Below, piece by piece: positions 48,301 to 58,018 of a DNA stretch of 64,000 nucleotides (positions are counted from its first letter, which is position 1; every line of letters starts with the position of its first letter). The position numbers and the translations under genes were made by a program. Under the pieces are notes generated by a model, which was given only the letters and a program-made list of their open reading frames with translations, searched no databases and was not told where the DNA came from. This DNA is from Methanosarcinales archaeon Methan_01. GTDB lineage: Archaea > Halobacteriota > Methanosarcinia > Methanotrichales > Methanotrichaceae. The stretch lies in contig LUYE01000021.1 in the NCBI GenBank assembly GCA_001602645.1, positions 1-64,000 on the forward strand. The letters run 5' to 3'.

Positions 48301-48543
48301 GGGAGGCCGAACATCGACGACGCCATCAAGAACGGCGAGATCCAGCTCGTCGTCAACACCCCCATCGGGAAGGCGAGCCAGTACGACGACTCCTACATCC
48401 GGAAGGCGGCGATCAAGTACAAGATCCCTTACATCACCACCCCCGCCGCGGCCTCGGCGGCCGCCAAGGGCATAGCCGCCTTCCGGAAGGGGAGGTCTGG
48501 CGTCAAGTCCCTACAGGAGTACCACGCAGACATCAAAGGCTGA
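45301..48543 (+). CDS. carB: Carbamoyl-phosphate synthase large subunit
   Basis: 1080 aa; [49 protein letters not shown]; duplicated synthetase halves; C-terminal MGS-like domain. Confidence 0.98.
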   Translation: [1080 protein letters not shown]

Positions 48544-48640
48544 AGTGGGGAGGAGGGTGGGGCATTCGGGGGATGCTCCTGATCCCCCACCCCGTGGCCC
48601 GGCCTGGGGGATCGGCGTCGCCAGCTGGGATGAGTCCGGC

Positions 48641-49705
48641 TCAGGGTGCTGGGGCCCGGACCCGCCGCCTCTTCTCCAGATCGCCGACCTTCTTGAGGAG
48701 GTGGATGGTGCATACCCCCCCCAAAAGGGTGTGGAACCAGAGCTGGGCGACCCTCGCCAGGATCGTGACGGCTGCAGCATCGTGGAGCGATACCCCCACG
48801 GCGGTGAAGAGGGCGGTCATGAGGATCTCTACTACCCCGACACCACCCGGAAGAATGAGCGGTAGGTTCTGGAAGACCATGATCACCGAGTAGACCGCAA
48901 AGATGGCGAAGATGGGGACCTCCACCCCCAGGGACCGGAAGGTGGCGAAGGCGACGAGGTTGAGGGAGAGCCAGCCAGAGAAGGCCCAGAAGGAGCTGAT
49001 GAGGAGGGGCCCGTTCCTATTTCGGAGGAGGAGCATGCCCTGCTGAAAGGAGCGGGTGATGGTGCAGTAGAAGGTCCTGTTGACGCTTCTTTTGAAGAGC
49101 GATTCGACCTGGTCGATGACGACGTTCACCGCCCCCGACAGCCAGCTCTCCGAGAAGCAGATCCCGACGAAGAGGGCGCCGACGGATACCATCAGGAATA
49201 TCATCGAGAAGCAGGTGGTGAGGGCCCAGGAGGGGACCTCATACCAGAGGATGAGGTAGGCGAGGCCCACAGACATCCCCAGGACGAAGGGGATCGCTGT
49301 GATGATCCGGGTGGCGGCGACGCTCGCTGTGCTGTAGTCGATCCTCGCATTCCCGGCGATCTTGGAGAGGAAGTAGAGGCGGGCGGTCTCCCCCGATACG
49401 CTCCCGGAGGGGATCAGGTTGTTGAGGAATATGCTGGACATGTAGATGAGGAAGACGTCCAAAAGAGATATCCTGTACTCCAGCTCCCTGACCAGGGTCT
49501 TCCAGGAGAGGGCGTTGAAGACGACGTCCAATAGAGATAGAAGGAAGGCGAGGCCGAAGACCGCCAGGTTCACCTGGGCGAGGCTAGCCGAGACCTCGCT
49601 GAGCCCCAGGTGGCTGAGGTACGCGAAGTATCCGAAGAGCCCCAGGACGACGAGGGCTGTCGATCTCCTCGCGTTTATCGCAGGAAGCTCTAAGTCTTGG
49701 ACCAC
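48641..49705 (-). CDS. LPG synthase TM-like / UPF0104 integral membrane protein
   Basis: Polytopic; YMSSIFLNNLIPSGSVSGETARLYFLSK and QNLPLILPGGVGVVEILMTALF. Confidence 0.85.
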   Translation of the reverse strand: MVQDLELPAINARRSTALVVLGLFGYFAYLSHLGLSEVSASLAQVNLAVFGLAFLLSLLDVVFNALSWKTLVRELEYRISLLDVFLIYMSSIFLNNLIPSGSVSGETARLYFLSKIAGNARIDYSTASVAATRIITAIPFVLGMSVGLAYLILWYEVPSWALTTCFSMIFLMVSVGALFVGICFSESWLSGAVNVVIDQVESLFKRSVNRTFYCTITRSFQQGMLLLRNRNGPLLISSFWAFSGWLSLNLVAFATFRSLGVEVPIFAIFAVYSVIMVFQNLPLILPGGVGVVEILMTALFTAVGVSLHDAAAVTILARVAQLWFHTLLGGVCTIHLLKKVGDLEKRRRVRAPAP

Positions 49706-49931
49706 GCCGCCCTGGAGGCTTTAGGCTTAGAAATAGTTATCTTCGACCGTTCGGGATATGATAAGACGGAGGAACTACTTATTTTATCGCCGGAATATAG
49801 TTTTTGCTATAGGAGATATAGTCCTCCTCGGAGGAGGCTGGCGGGCATCTCTTCGGAGCCGGTGGGTCCGGAGCCCGGCGGGAAGATGGCAGAAAAGGAT
49901 TTAAAAATCCCCAGACCATCTCGGTCCGATC

Positions 49932-51020
49932 ATGGCCCACGTCCTCGTCAGCCCCTTGAATTGGGGGTTAGGTCACGCTTCCAGGGACATCCCCATCATA
50001 AGAGAGCTCCTGGACCGGGGGCATCAGGTGACCGTCGCCTCCAGCGGAAACGCCCTGGAGCTCCTGAGAAGGGAGTTTCCGGGTTGCCATTTCGTCACCT
50101 TTGAGGACTATCCCGCCCCCTACAGCTCCACCAGGTTCTTCCTCCCCAAGTTCTGCGCCTACCTGCCTCTGATGATGAAGGCCCTCGTCGATGAGAGGAG
50201 GAACCTCTGCCGGATCCTCTCGAAGGGGAGCTACGACATGATCGTCAGCGACAACCGGCTTGGGGTCTACTCCAGAGAGATCCCCTCCTTCTTCATAAGC
50301 CACCAGCTGAGGTTCAGCGTCCCCGCCTACCTCTGGCCGGTGGAGATCCTGACCCTCTTCGTCAACGGCTTCTTTCACAGCAAGTACGACGGCGTCATCG
50401 TCCCCGACAACGAGCCGGGGGACGCCACCCTCAGCGGTAAGCTCTCCCGCTCCTTCCTCGCGGCTACGAAGAGGAGGGCCTTCTACTCGGGGATCCTCTG
50501 CAGCCCGAAGAAGATGGACCTCGAAGAGGACCTGGACTACCTGGTGATCGTCTCGGGGCCGGAGCCCCAGAGGACGAAGCTCGAGGAGATCGTCCTCCCC
50601 CAGGTAAAAGATCTCCCCGGACGAAAGGTGGTCCTCCTGGGAAGCCCCCAGGAGAGCTTCACGAGGAGGCCGGACGACGGGACGACGGTGATGGCCTACG
50701 CCTCCAACGAGGAGAAGGTGGAGCTTCTGAACCGGGCGAGGTTCGTCATCAGCCGGTCGGGCTACACCACCATGATGGAGGTGGCAGAGCTGGAGAAAAG
50801 GCACGGCCTCTTCATCCCCACCCCGGGCCAGACTGAGCAGGAGTACCTATCCAGGTACTACCGAAGACGGGGGTGGTTTCTCTCCCGGTCCCAGTACCGC
50901 CTCGACCTGGCAGAGGACGTCGACGAGGCGATGGAGTTTTGCGGATTTCCCAAGATGCCCAAGACCGCAGAGAACGTGAAGAGGCTCTACGAGGAGATCT
51001 TCGCGCCGCGCCTGGAGTGA
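49932..51020 (+). CDS. MurG/GT28-like glycosyltransferase family protein
   Basis: MAHVLVSPLNWGLGHASRDIPIIRELLDRGHQVTVASSGNALELL; C-terminal SRSGYTTMMEVAELEKRHGLFIPTPGQTEQEY. Confidence 0.82.
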   Translation: MAHVLVSPLNWGLGHASRDIPIIRELLDRGHQVTVASSGNALELLRREFPGCHFVTFEDYPAPYSSTRFFLPKFCAYLPLMMKALVDERRNLCRILSKGSYDMIVSDNRLGVYSREIPSFFISHQLRFSVPAYLWPVEILTLFVNGFFHSKYDGVIVPDNEPGDATLSGKLSRSFLAATKRRAFYSGILCSPKKMDLEEDLDYLVIVSGPEPQRTKLEEIVLPQVKDLPGRKVVLLGSPQESFTRRPDDGTTVMAYASNEEKVELLNRARFVISRSGYTTMMEVAELEKRHGLFIPTPGQTEQEYLSRYYRRRGWFLSRSQYRLDLAEDVDEAMEFCGFPKMPKTAENVKRLYEEIFAPRLE

Positions 51021-51049
51021 CTCGGAATCTGATAAGGATGGGATGACAA

Positions 51050-51844
51050 TTGCACAATTGGAGGCCGGATAAATACGAGAGGAGCTCCTCGGCCCAGAAG
51101 CTGTGGGCCGAGGAGCTGATAAGAAAGATCGAGATTTCGGGCTACGAGCGGGTCCTGGACATCGGCTCCGGCGACGGCAGGATCACCGCAGGGATCGCCG
51201 ATCTCGCTCCCCGGGGCTCCGTCCTGGGGGTCGACAGCTCCGAGGAGATGGTCTCCTTCGCGAGGGAGAAGTTTCCAGCCGGGAGGCACCCGAACCTGTC
51301 GTTCCAGCAGGCCGACGCCCGGAACCTCTCCTTTGAGGAGGAGTTCGACCTCGTCGTCTCCTTCGCGACCCTCCACTGGGTCGGCGACCACCGTCCCGTC
51401 CTCCTCGGCATCCGCCGAGCGCTGAAGCCCGGCGGGAGGGCCTTCCTCCAGTTCGGGGGGCGCGGCAACGCCGCCCTCCCCCTCCGGATAGCTGACGAGA
51501 TGATCAGCGAGGACCGATGGCGCCGTTACTTTGAGGGTTTCGACTTCCGGTACGGTTTCTTCGGGGCGGAGGAGTACCGGGGCCTCCTCGAAGAGGCGGG
51601 GTTGGAGCCAAAGCGGGTCGAGCTGATTCCAAAAGATATGGTCCAGCCGGGGCTGGAGGGCTTCGCCGGATGGATCGAGACGACGTGGCACCCCTACCTG
51701 GAGCGGGTCCCCGAATCCCGCCGGAGGGATTTCGTCTCCGATATCGTCGCTCGGTACCTCCGCCTTCATCCTCCTGACGGCGAGGGGAGGGTCCACGTCC
51801 GGATGGTGAGGCTCGAGGTGGTGGCGGAGAAGTCCCGGAGCTGA
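51050..51844 (+). CDS. SAM-dependent methyltransferase (class I)
   Basis: RVLDIGSGDGRITAGIADLAPRGSVLGVDSSEEMV; FDLVVSFATLHWVGD. Confidence 0.9.
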   Translation: MHNWRPDKYERSSSAQKLWAEELIRKIEISGYERVLDIGSGDGRITAGIADLAPRGSVLGVDSSEEMVSFAREKFPAGRHPNLSFQQADARNLSFEEEFDLVVSFATLHWVGDHRPVLLGIRRALKPGGRAFLQFGGRGNAALPLRIADEMISEDRWRRYFEGFDFRYGFFGAEEYRGLLEEAGLEPKRVELIPKDMVQPGLEGFAGWIETTWHPYLERVPESRRRDFVSDIVARYLRLHPPDGEGRVHVRMVRLEVVAEKSRS

Positions 51845-51866
51845 AGCCCGAGCCGGACGAAGCGGA

Positions 51867-52448
51867 TCAGACCTCATCGACGGACCTTCCCGTCAGGGCG
51901 GAGTCCGGCTCCGCCTCCAGGATGTCGTGGTCGGGGCGCGCAAAGTCGTCCTTCATCTTCACCAGGATCCACCGCTCGTTCTTCCCCCGGCCGGTTCGGG
52001 TGAGGGCGTAGCCGCCCAAAAGCTTCTTTCCCGAGAGGATGAAGGTGGCGTGGCCCCGCTCCAGCGCCTCGGCGATCGGCACCGCCGCCCCATCGGCGCG
52101 GGTGGTGTTCTCGTAGGTCCCGATGTCCCAGACGATGACGGTGCCCGCGCCGTACTCCCCCTCGGGGATCGTCCCCTCGAAGTCGATGTACTCGAGGGGG
52201 TGGTCCTCGGTGGGGACGGCGAGCCTCTTCGTCTTCGTGTCGAGGGAGGGGCCTTTGGGGATCGCCCAGGACTTGAGGACGCCCCCGACCTCGAGGCGGA
52301 GGTCGTAGTGGAGCCTCTTGGACCGATGCTTCTGGATCGAGAACCTGGGGCTTCCTTCCGTCTTTCTTCCGACTGATCCCGAGGGCTCTGGGGTCCTGGC
52401 GAAGTCTCTTTTTATACGGTAAGCTTCGAGCTTATCATCTTGGGACAT
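51867..52448 (-). CDS. DNA ligase D 3'-phosphoesterase-domain protein
   Basis: RFSIQKHRSKRLHYDLRLEVGGVLKSWAIPKGPSLDTKTKRLAVPTEDHPLEYIDFEGTIPEGEYGAGTVIVWDIGTYE. Confidence 0.93.
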   Translation of the reverse strand: MSQDDKLEAYRIKRDFARTPEPSGSVGRKTEGSPRFSIQKHRSKRLHYDLRLEVGGVLKSWAIPKGPSLDTKTKRLAVPTEDHPLEYIDFEGTIPEGEYGAGTVIVWDIGTYENTTRADGAAVPIAEALERGHATFILSGKKLLGGYALTRTGRGKNERWILVKMKDDFARPDHDILEAEPDSALTGRSVDEV

Positions 52449-52606
52449 GCAGAGGACGTTGTATCTTCGCCTCTTAATCAATCATTGGGGATCAGGGGGG
52501 AGATCCGCAGAAGAAATCCATGAGGATTTCTTGATGAATATCGGATGAAACCAGTTTATCGCCCCACTCTTAGCGAAGCATACACGAACTATATTTAGCG
52601 GGAGGG

Positions 52607-53518
52607 ATGAAAGGTCCCGGAGGGCCGAATCGCATGATCTCCGTCTATTCCAGCCTCCTGCAGTCGCTCGCGATCATAGTGGGGCTGATCCTGGTCTGCC
52701 TCCTTCTGAGAAGAAAGGGTATCATAACAGAGAACGAAAGGCCGGTCTTCGGAAGGCTCGTCACCGACTTCGCCCTTCCTGCCCTGATATTCTCGGGCCT
52801 GGCAAGCCAGAGGATCGAGGCCGACGAGCTCCTCGCCGTCGGGATCATGGCCTTCGCCCTCCTCGTCGCCAGCTTCGGCAGCTCCTCCACCCTCGGCTAC
52901 GCCCTCATCAGCCAGGCCTTCCCGAAGGATCCCGCAACTCTGGCCGAGGCGGTGGTGATAAGCGAGCTTGGCGTCGGGATCCTCATATTCTCGGTCGGTG
53001 TGGCGGTGGCGATCTACTTCGGTCAGGGGGGGAGGGGATCGCCCACCTCCGGGATTAGGACGTTTATCAAGTCGCCGATATTCATATCCCTCGTCCTGGG
53101 GCTCTCTTACACCCTCCTGGAGCCGTCTCCCTCAAATCCGGCGCTCAAAACCGCTCTCGACCTCTTATTCCGGATGCTGGACGCCATCGGCTCCGCCCTG
53201 GTGATCTTCGTCGCCATGGCCATCGCCCTGATGCTCAGGCCGATACCCCTCCGAAAGCTCGGGGGCCTCATCGTCGCTGTGGCGCTGATAAAGCTCCTCG
53301 CCAAGCCCTTCTTAGCCTTCGGCATGGCCGAGGCGATGGACCTCCCCATGACGGTGACCGAGATCCTCCTGATCGAGACGGCGATGCCCTCGGGGACGGT
53401 GGCGGCGGTGGTGGCGGACCGGTACGGCTGCGATGGGTCGATCGCTTCGGCCCTGGTCATCGCCACCTACGGCCTGAGCCTTTTGACGATCCCCCTCATC
53501 ATGCTCCTCACGATTTAG
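52607..53518 (+). CDS. AEC (auxin efflux carrier) family transporter
   Basis: Polytopic; LVTDFALPALIFSGLAS and LLIETAMPSGTVAAVVADRYGCDGSIASALVIATYGLSLLTIPL. Confidence 0.85.
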   Translation: MKGPGGPNRMISVYSSLLQSLAIIVGLILVCLLLRRKGIITENERPVFGRLVTDFALPALIFSGLASQRIEADELLAVGIMAFALLVASFGSSSTLGYALISQAFPKDPATLAEAVVISELGVGILIFSVGVAVAIYFGQGGRGSPTSGIRTFIKSPIFISLVLGLSYTLLEPSPSNPALKTALDLLFRMLDAIGSALVIFVAMAIALMLRPIPLRKLGGLIVAVALIKLLAKPFLAFGMAEAMDLPMTVTEILLIETAMPSGTVAAVVADRYGCDGSIASALVIATYGLSLLTIPLIMLLTI

Positions 53519-53597
53519 AAGCGAGAGGCATGGGCGATAGGGGATGTGAGCCAGCGAAATGATATGAAGGAGGGAACGAAAGTTAGGAAGACGAGCG

Positions 53598-55022
53598 ATG
53601 AGGATCTACGAGCGAGAGAAACCGGACGGAACCGACATCGATGAGAGGGCTGCGCCGCCGAGGGTCCTCTTCACCACCGTCTGTCGGAATCCAGGAGAGG
53701 GGTACGACTACATCGGATCCAACTCAATGTCGAGGTGGTTTAGGTTCCGCTGGCCCCGAGACCAGTCCTTCGGCCTCCGCTTTCTCAAGCAGAACGTCCC
53801 CGAGCTCGAGATCATGGAGTTTCCGACCTTTGACCAATACAAGAGGAGGCTTGGGGAAGGGTGGGACGCCGTCGGCATATCCTTCTACATCAGCGAGACG
53901 GAGGAGGCCCTCGCCATGGCCGAGGCCGCCCGGGCGTCCGGGTCGGTTGGGGAGGTCTGGGCCGGAAACTACGGCGCCCTCACCCCGTCCGTCCAGGAGA
54001 AGTTCGACCGGGCCTTCGTCGGCTACGCCGAAGATCAGGTCGCCCCCTACTTCGGCCGGAAGGTCGACGAGATCGTTCATCCCCCCCTCATCGAGCACCT
54101 CGACTCCTCCTTCGGCCTGAAGCTGAACATCTACGGCGTCCTCTTCACCATCCGGGGATGCGCCGTAGGCTGCAAGTTCTGCCAGGCCCCCTGCTTCTGC
54201 AATAAACCGAGCCCCCTCCCCCTGGAGTCGATCGAGAGGGTACTTTCGTACTACTGGGACCACGGCATAAACGTCGTCGTCATCGAGGACGAAAGCTTCG
54301 GCGCAAACCGGATCCACGCCGACCGGGTCGTGGAACTCCTCGACGAATACGGGATGGTCTGGGGGTGCATGGCCAGGGCCGACTACCTCAATGATAAGAT
54401 CGACGAGTGGGCGGAGATGAGGAGGCGGCCCAAAAAGCGGAGCGGCAAAAGCCGAAATCCTGTCAGCGGCTTTGGGGGTGCGGCCATCGGTATCGAGAAC
54501 TTCCACCAGGAGGTCCTCGACGACGTGACGAAGAGGGAGCAGACCGGAGAGATCCAGGAGACGATCGATAAGCTCAAAGGCCACGGCCTCGGAACCGTCG
54601 GCTACTACATGATCGGCTTTCCGCAGGATACGAAGGATTCGATAAGAGAGGACGTCGAACGCCTCGCCTCCCTCCGCCTCGACCTCACCCAGATCTGCGT
54701 CCTCACCCCCCTCCCCAGAACGAAGCTCTGGGAGGAGGTCGCTGGAAGGTACGGGATAAACGACCTCGACTACCACCACTTCGACGGAAAGCACCTCGTC
54801 TGGAACCACCCGCTTATATCCCCTGAGGAGATGGGGATGCTCCTGGACCGGTCGATGAGGAGGGTGAACCCCCGGACGGCGCCCCTGCGGTCATCGGCGA
54901 GGATCTGGAGGAAGGCTTACCGCGAGGCGGGGGTCGCTGGGATAAGAGTGCTGTTATCTTACCTCGTCCGGGCTAACCGCTTCGACTACGGCGGGCCCCC
55001 GAGGATGCTGGAGGCGGATTGA
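53598..55022 (+). CDS. Radical SAM protein with B12-binding-like N-terminal region
   Basis: GCAVGCKFCQAPCFCNKPSPLPLESIERVLSYYWDHGINVVVIEDESFG; CxxxCxxC cluster. Confidence 0.87.
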   Translation: MRIYEREKPDGTDIDERAAPPRVLFTTVCRNPGEGYDYIGSNSMSRWFRFRWPRDQSFGLRFLKQNVPELEIMEFPTFDQYKRRLGEGWDAVGISFYISETEEALAMAEAARASGSVGEVWAGNYGALTPSVQEKFDRAFVGYAEDQVAPYFGRKVDEIVHPPLIEHLDSSFGLKLNIYGVLFTIRGCAVGCKFCQAPCFCNKPSPLPLESIERVLSYYWDHGINVVVIEDESFGANRIHADRVVELLDEYGMVWGCMARADYLNDKIDEWAEMRRRPKKRSGKSRNPVSGFGGAAIGIENFHQEVLDDVTKREQTGEIQETIDKLKGHGLGTVGYYMIGFPQDTKDSIREDVERLASLRLDLTQICVLTPLPRTKLWEEVAGRYGINDLDYHHFDGKHLVWNHPLISPEEMGMLLDRSMRRVNPRTAPLRSSARIWRKAYREAGVAGIRVLLSYLVRANRFDYGGPPRMLEAD

Positions 55023-55059
55023 AGAGAGGAGGATCTTCCATGCCGATCGAGGTCAGATC

Positions 55060-55896
55060 TTGAAGGTCGTATACTCAGAGAGGTTCGCTGAGAGGTACAC
55101 CACCAACCCCGTCGAGAGCCCCGACCGGGCGCGGCTCCCGGCCCGGGAGCTGGCGGGCTATGAGTTCGTAGACCCCCCCCAAGCGAGCCTCGAGGATGTA
55201 TCGCGGATCCACAGCCGCGAGCATATCGAGCGGGTGAGGCGGAAGGGGATGCTGGCTCCCGCCCTGCTGGCGGCCGGCGGCGCCTGTCGGGCCGCGGAGC
55301 TCGCCCTCGGGGGCGAGGCCGCCTTCGCCCTCGTCCGGCCGCCGGGCCACCACGCCGCGAGCGACCACGCCTGGGGGATGTGCTACCTCAACAACATCGC
55401 CATCGCCGTCAGGATGGCCCTGAATGGGATAGGAGTCGGCATGGGATGGGAGGCGGAAGGCCCGGGGGAGACGGAGATGGGACGCCGGAGGGGGGGCGGC
55501 TCCAGGGGCAGGGTCCTGATCGTGGACATCGACCTCCACTTCGGCGACGGGACGGTCAGCATATTCCGGTGGGATGAGAGGGTCCGGATCGCAAACGTCG
55601 GCGCCATCGACCCCGGCTTCGACTACCTCACCCTCGATCCGGCCGGCTACATCAGCCAGGTGGAGAGGGCGGTCGCGGAATCCGAATTCGACCTCCTGGC
55701 CGTCTCCGCCGGCTTCGACACCTACCTCCTCGACTGGGGCGGCCTCCTCGACCTCGCAGACTACAGAGAGATCGGCAGGGTCCTGAAGGAGGGGGCGGAG
55801 GAGAGGTGCAGAGGCCGGAGGTTCGCCGTCCTGGAGGGTGGCTATCACCAAGACCTCCGGCTCTGCGTCAAGAGCTTCGTCAGGGGGTTCGAATGA
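55060..55896 (+). CDS. Histone deacetylase / acetoin utilization (AcuC) superfamily deacetylase
   Basis: VRPPGHHAASDHAWGMCYLNNIAIAVRMAL; VDIDLHFGDGTVSIF; VSAGFDTYLLDWGGLLDLADY. Confidence 0.9.
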   Translation: MKVVYSERFAERYTTNPVESPDRARLPARELAGYEFVDPPQASLEDVSRIHSREHIERVRRKGMLAPALLAAGGACRAAELALGGEAAFALVRPPGHHAASDHAWGMCYLNNIAIAVRMALNGIGVGMGWEAEGPGETEMGRRRGGGSRGRVLIVDIDLHFGDGTVSIFRWDERVRIANVGAIDPGFDYLTLDPAGYISQVERAVAESEFDLLAVSAGFDTYLLDWGGLLDLADYREIGRVLKEGAEERCRGRRFAVLEGGYHQDLRLCVKSFVRGFE

Positions 55897-55940
55897 CCCT
55901 TCCCTCCGGCAAAAGAGGCTTAAAGCAAGGATGAGATAAG

Positions 55941-56087
55941 ATGAGGATCAGAGGTGATACGAATTTGGCCAAAGTGGGCGAAGTTTACCGGTGCGAAGTC
56001 TGCGGGAACGTAGTTCTAGTCCAGGAGGCCGGCGCGGGGGTGCTGGTCTGCTGCGGAAAGCCGATGGTCCTCGCAAAGAAGGCGTGA
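55941..56087 (+). CDS. Desulforedoxin / desulfoferrodoxin N-terminal-type small Fe protein
   Basis: 48-aa ORF below the track cut-off: [48 protein letters not shown] with CxxC...CC; the start could be TTG 55965. Confidence 0.8.
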   Translation: MRIRGDTNLAKVGEVYRCEVCGNVVLVQEAGAGVLVCCGKPMVLAKKA

Positions 56088-56174
56088 TCGGGAGAGGACC
56101 ATCATCTTTTCTGACCGTCCCTGGCCGAAAAGCTGATATCTCCGCCTGGAGTACCGCCCTGGGGCCCGATATTG

Positions 56175-57149
56175 ATGTTGAAGATCGGATACCTTGAACT
56201 GAATAACCCCCTGGCGATCGCCTCCGCCTCCCAGGAGATCTCCCGAGAGCTGGGGGGATCCAACGGCTCCCCAGGGCTGATCATCCTCGGACGGTTCGAC
56301 CTCCACCAGGTCGCCCCCTCAGCCGTAAGGAGTAGGATGGAGAGGATCCCCAGCCGCTCCGCCCTGGGGTTCTCGACCTTTGGGGGAGATCTGGATGACC
56401 TCGCGGAGGCGGCCGGGATGGCGGCCGAAGAGGGGTGGCTCCTGGAGGTGGAGCTCCCTCGGGCCGAGGGGATCGACGAGGTAGTCGGAGCTGCCAAGGG
56501 GGAGGGGGCGACCCTCTCGTTGAGGTTGAGGCCGAACGGCCTCGATGACCTCTCCCCCCTCGCCCGAGAGGCCCGGGAGGGGGGGGCCGACCTCCTCCAC
56601 CTCGACCTCTGCGGCCTCGGCCCTGCGGCGCCGAAGGTCGTCAGGAAGGTATCCGACGGCGGGGCTCCGCCGCTCTTGGCGATGGCCGAGGTCGGAGACT
56701 TCGAAGCCGCCAAGGACCTCCTCTCCATGGGGGCCGATATGATCTCATTATCTGAGAGGGCGGACCCCGAGTTCGTCGGATGGCTCGCCGGCGCCCTCAA
56801 GAGGTTCCAGGAGCTCGTCGGATGGTACAACGCCCCAAAGCACATCTGCTCCGGCGGCGACCTCCGGGGGATCGCCTTCTGCTGCCCTCCGGTGAAGAAC
56901 TGCCCCCTCCTCGCGGCCCTCAAGAAGATGGGAATCTCGCCCCGAGAGTTCATAGAGAAGAAGATCGCCCTGACCCGGGGGACGCCCCTGGAGGCCGGAG
57001 ACGGCACCTGCTTTGGGAGCCTCGCCTGGTGCTGCAAGATCACCAAGCCCTGCTTCATGAGGGACGCAGTCCTGGTGGAGGAGGGGATCGCCCCCGATGA
57101 GTACATGAGGCTGAAGAAGAAGCTCGCTGAGGATCTGCTGAAGGCATGA
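56175..57149 (+). CDS. Methanogenesis marker protein 9-type protein (TIM-barrel plus Cys-rich C-terminal domain)
   Basis: MLKIGYLELNNPLAIAS start; C-terminus WYNAPKHICSGGDLRGIAFCCPPVKNCPLLAALKKMGISPREFIEKK...GTCFGSLAWCCKITKPCFMRDAVL. Confidence 0.82.
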   Translation: MLKIGYLELNNPLAIASASQEISRELGGSNGSPGLIILGRFDLHQVAPSAVRSRMERIPSRSALGFSTFGGDLDDLAEAAGMAAEEGWLLEVELPRAEGIDEVVGAAKGEGATLSLRLRPNGLDDLSPLAREAREGGADLLHLDLCGLGPAAPKVVRKVSDGGAPPLLAMAEVGDFEAAKDLLSMGADMISLSERADPEFVGWLAGALKRFQELVGWYNAPKHICSGGDLRGIAFCCPPVKNCPLLAALKKMGISPREFIEKKIALTRGTPLEAGDGTCFGSLAWCCKITKPCFMRDAVLVEEGIAPDEYMRLKKKLAEDLLKA

Positions 57150-58018
57150 AGACTACTCCCGACCGGGTGGCCCAGGCGGCCCAGCTCGCGATGCTGATCG
57201 AGCTCTCCACCTCCCCGAAGCCAGGGAACGTAGATCGGTCCCATGACTTCGAGGAGATCAAGTTTCATCACTTCCTGATCAGCGCCGTCTCCGCCTATCC
57301 CGCCTTCCGGGACGCGGCTCTGGGGCTTCTTCCGACGGGCGCCCTCATCCGCCGGGCTGTCGGATCCTGGAGGGATTGGGGGCTCTCCCAGAACACCCAC
57401 TTCGGCTCCCTGACCCTCCTCATGCCCCTGGCGGCAGCGGCGGGGAGGGGGGGGGATCTGAGGACTTCCGTCGCAGCGGTCCTGGAGGAGACGACGACGG
57501 AGGACTCCGTCGAGTTCTACGCCGCGTTCGAGATCGCCGGGGCGAGGGTGGCGGAGGTGGCGGATCTGAGCCTGAAAGACCCCGCTTCCCCGGATAAGAT
57601 CCGAGAGGAGGAAAAGACCCTCCTAGACCTGATGCGCCTCTCCTCGGCCCACGACCTGGTGGCGAGGGAGTGGTCGAGCGGCTTTGAGAGGAGCTTTCTC
57701 CTAGCTAGACGCCTCGCAGAAGGGGTCAGAGAGCTGGGCCTCAACGACGGGGTGGCGATCACCTACCTCGAGGCCCTGGCAGCCGTCCCCGACAGCCTCG
57801 TCGCCTCGAAGTTCGGCCCGGCGAAGGCAAAGGAGGCGTCGGAGAGGGCGAGGTCGATCCTGGGGTTTGAGGTCCGAGAGACCCTCCGCCTCGCCGAGGA
57901 GCTGGACCGGGAGTTCGTGATGGAGGACATAAACCCCGGGTCAACGGCGGACCTGATGGCATCAGCCCTCTTCATAGCCCTGATGGAGGGTGCCATCTTC
58001 AGGAGGGACGAAGGATGA
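57146..58018 (+). CDS. Triphosphoribosyl-dephospho-CoA synthase (CitG/MdcB) family protein
   Basis: LIELSTSPKPGNVDRSHDFEEIKFHHFLISAVSAYPAFRDAA; overlaps neighbours. Confidence 0.87.
   Translation: MKTTPDRVAQAAQLAMLIELSTSPKPGNVDRSHDFEEIKFHHFLISAVSAYPAFRDAALGLLPTGALIRRAVGSWRDWGLSQNTHFGSLTLLMPLAAAAGRGGDLRTSVAAVLEETTTEDSVEFYAAFEIAGARVAEVADLSLKDPASPDKIREEEKTLLDLMRLSSAHDLVAREWSSGFERSFLLARRLAEGVRELGLNDGVAITYLEALAAVPDSLVASKFGPAKAKEASERARSILGFEVRETLRLAEELDREFVMEDINPGSTADLMASALFIALMEGAIFRRDEG

Noticed and set aside
53724-54809. 361-aa minus-strand ORF antisense to the radical SAM gene
   Set aside because: Composition is Val/Glu/Asp-rich shadow sequence; the plus strand has clear radical SAM motifs.
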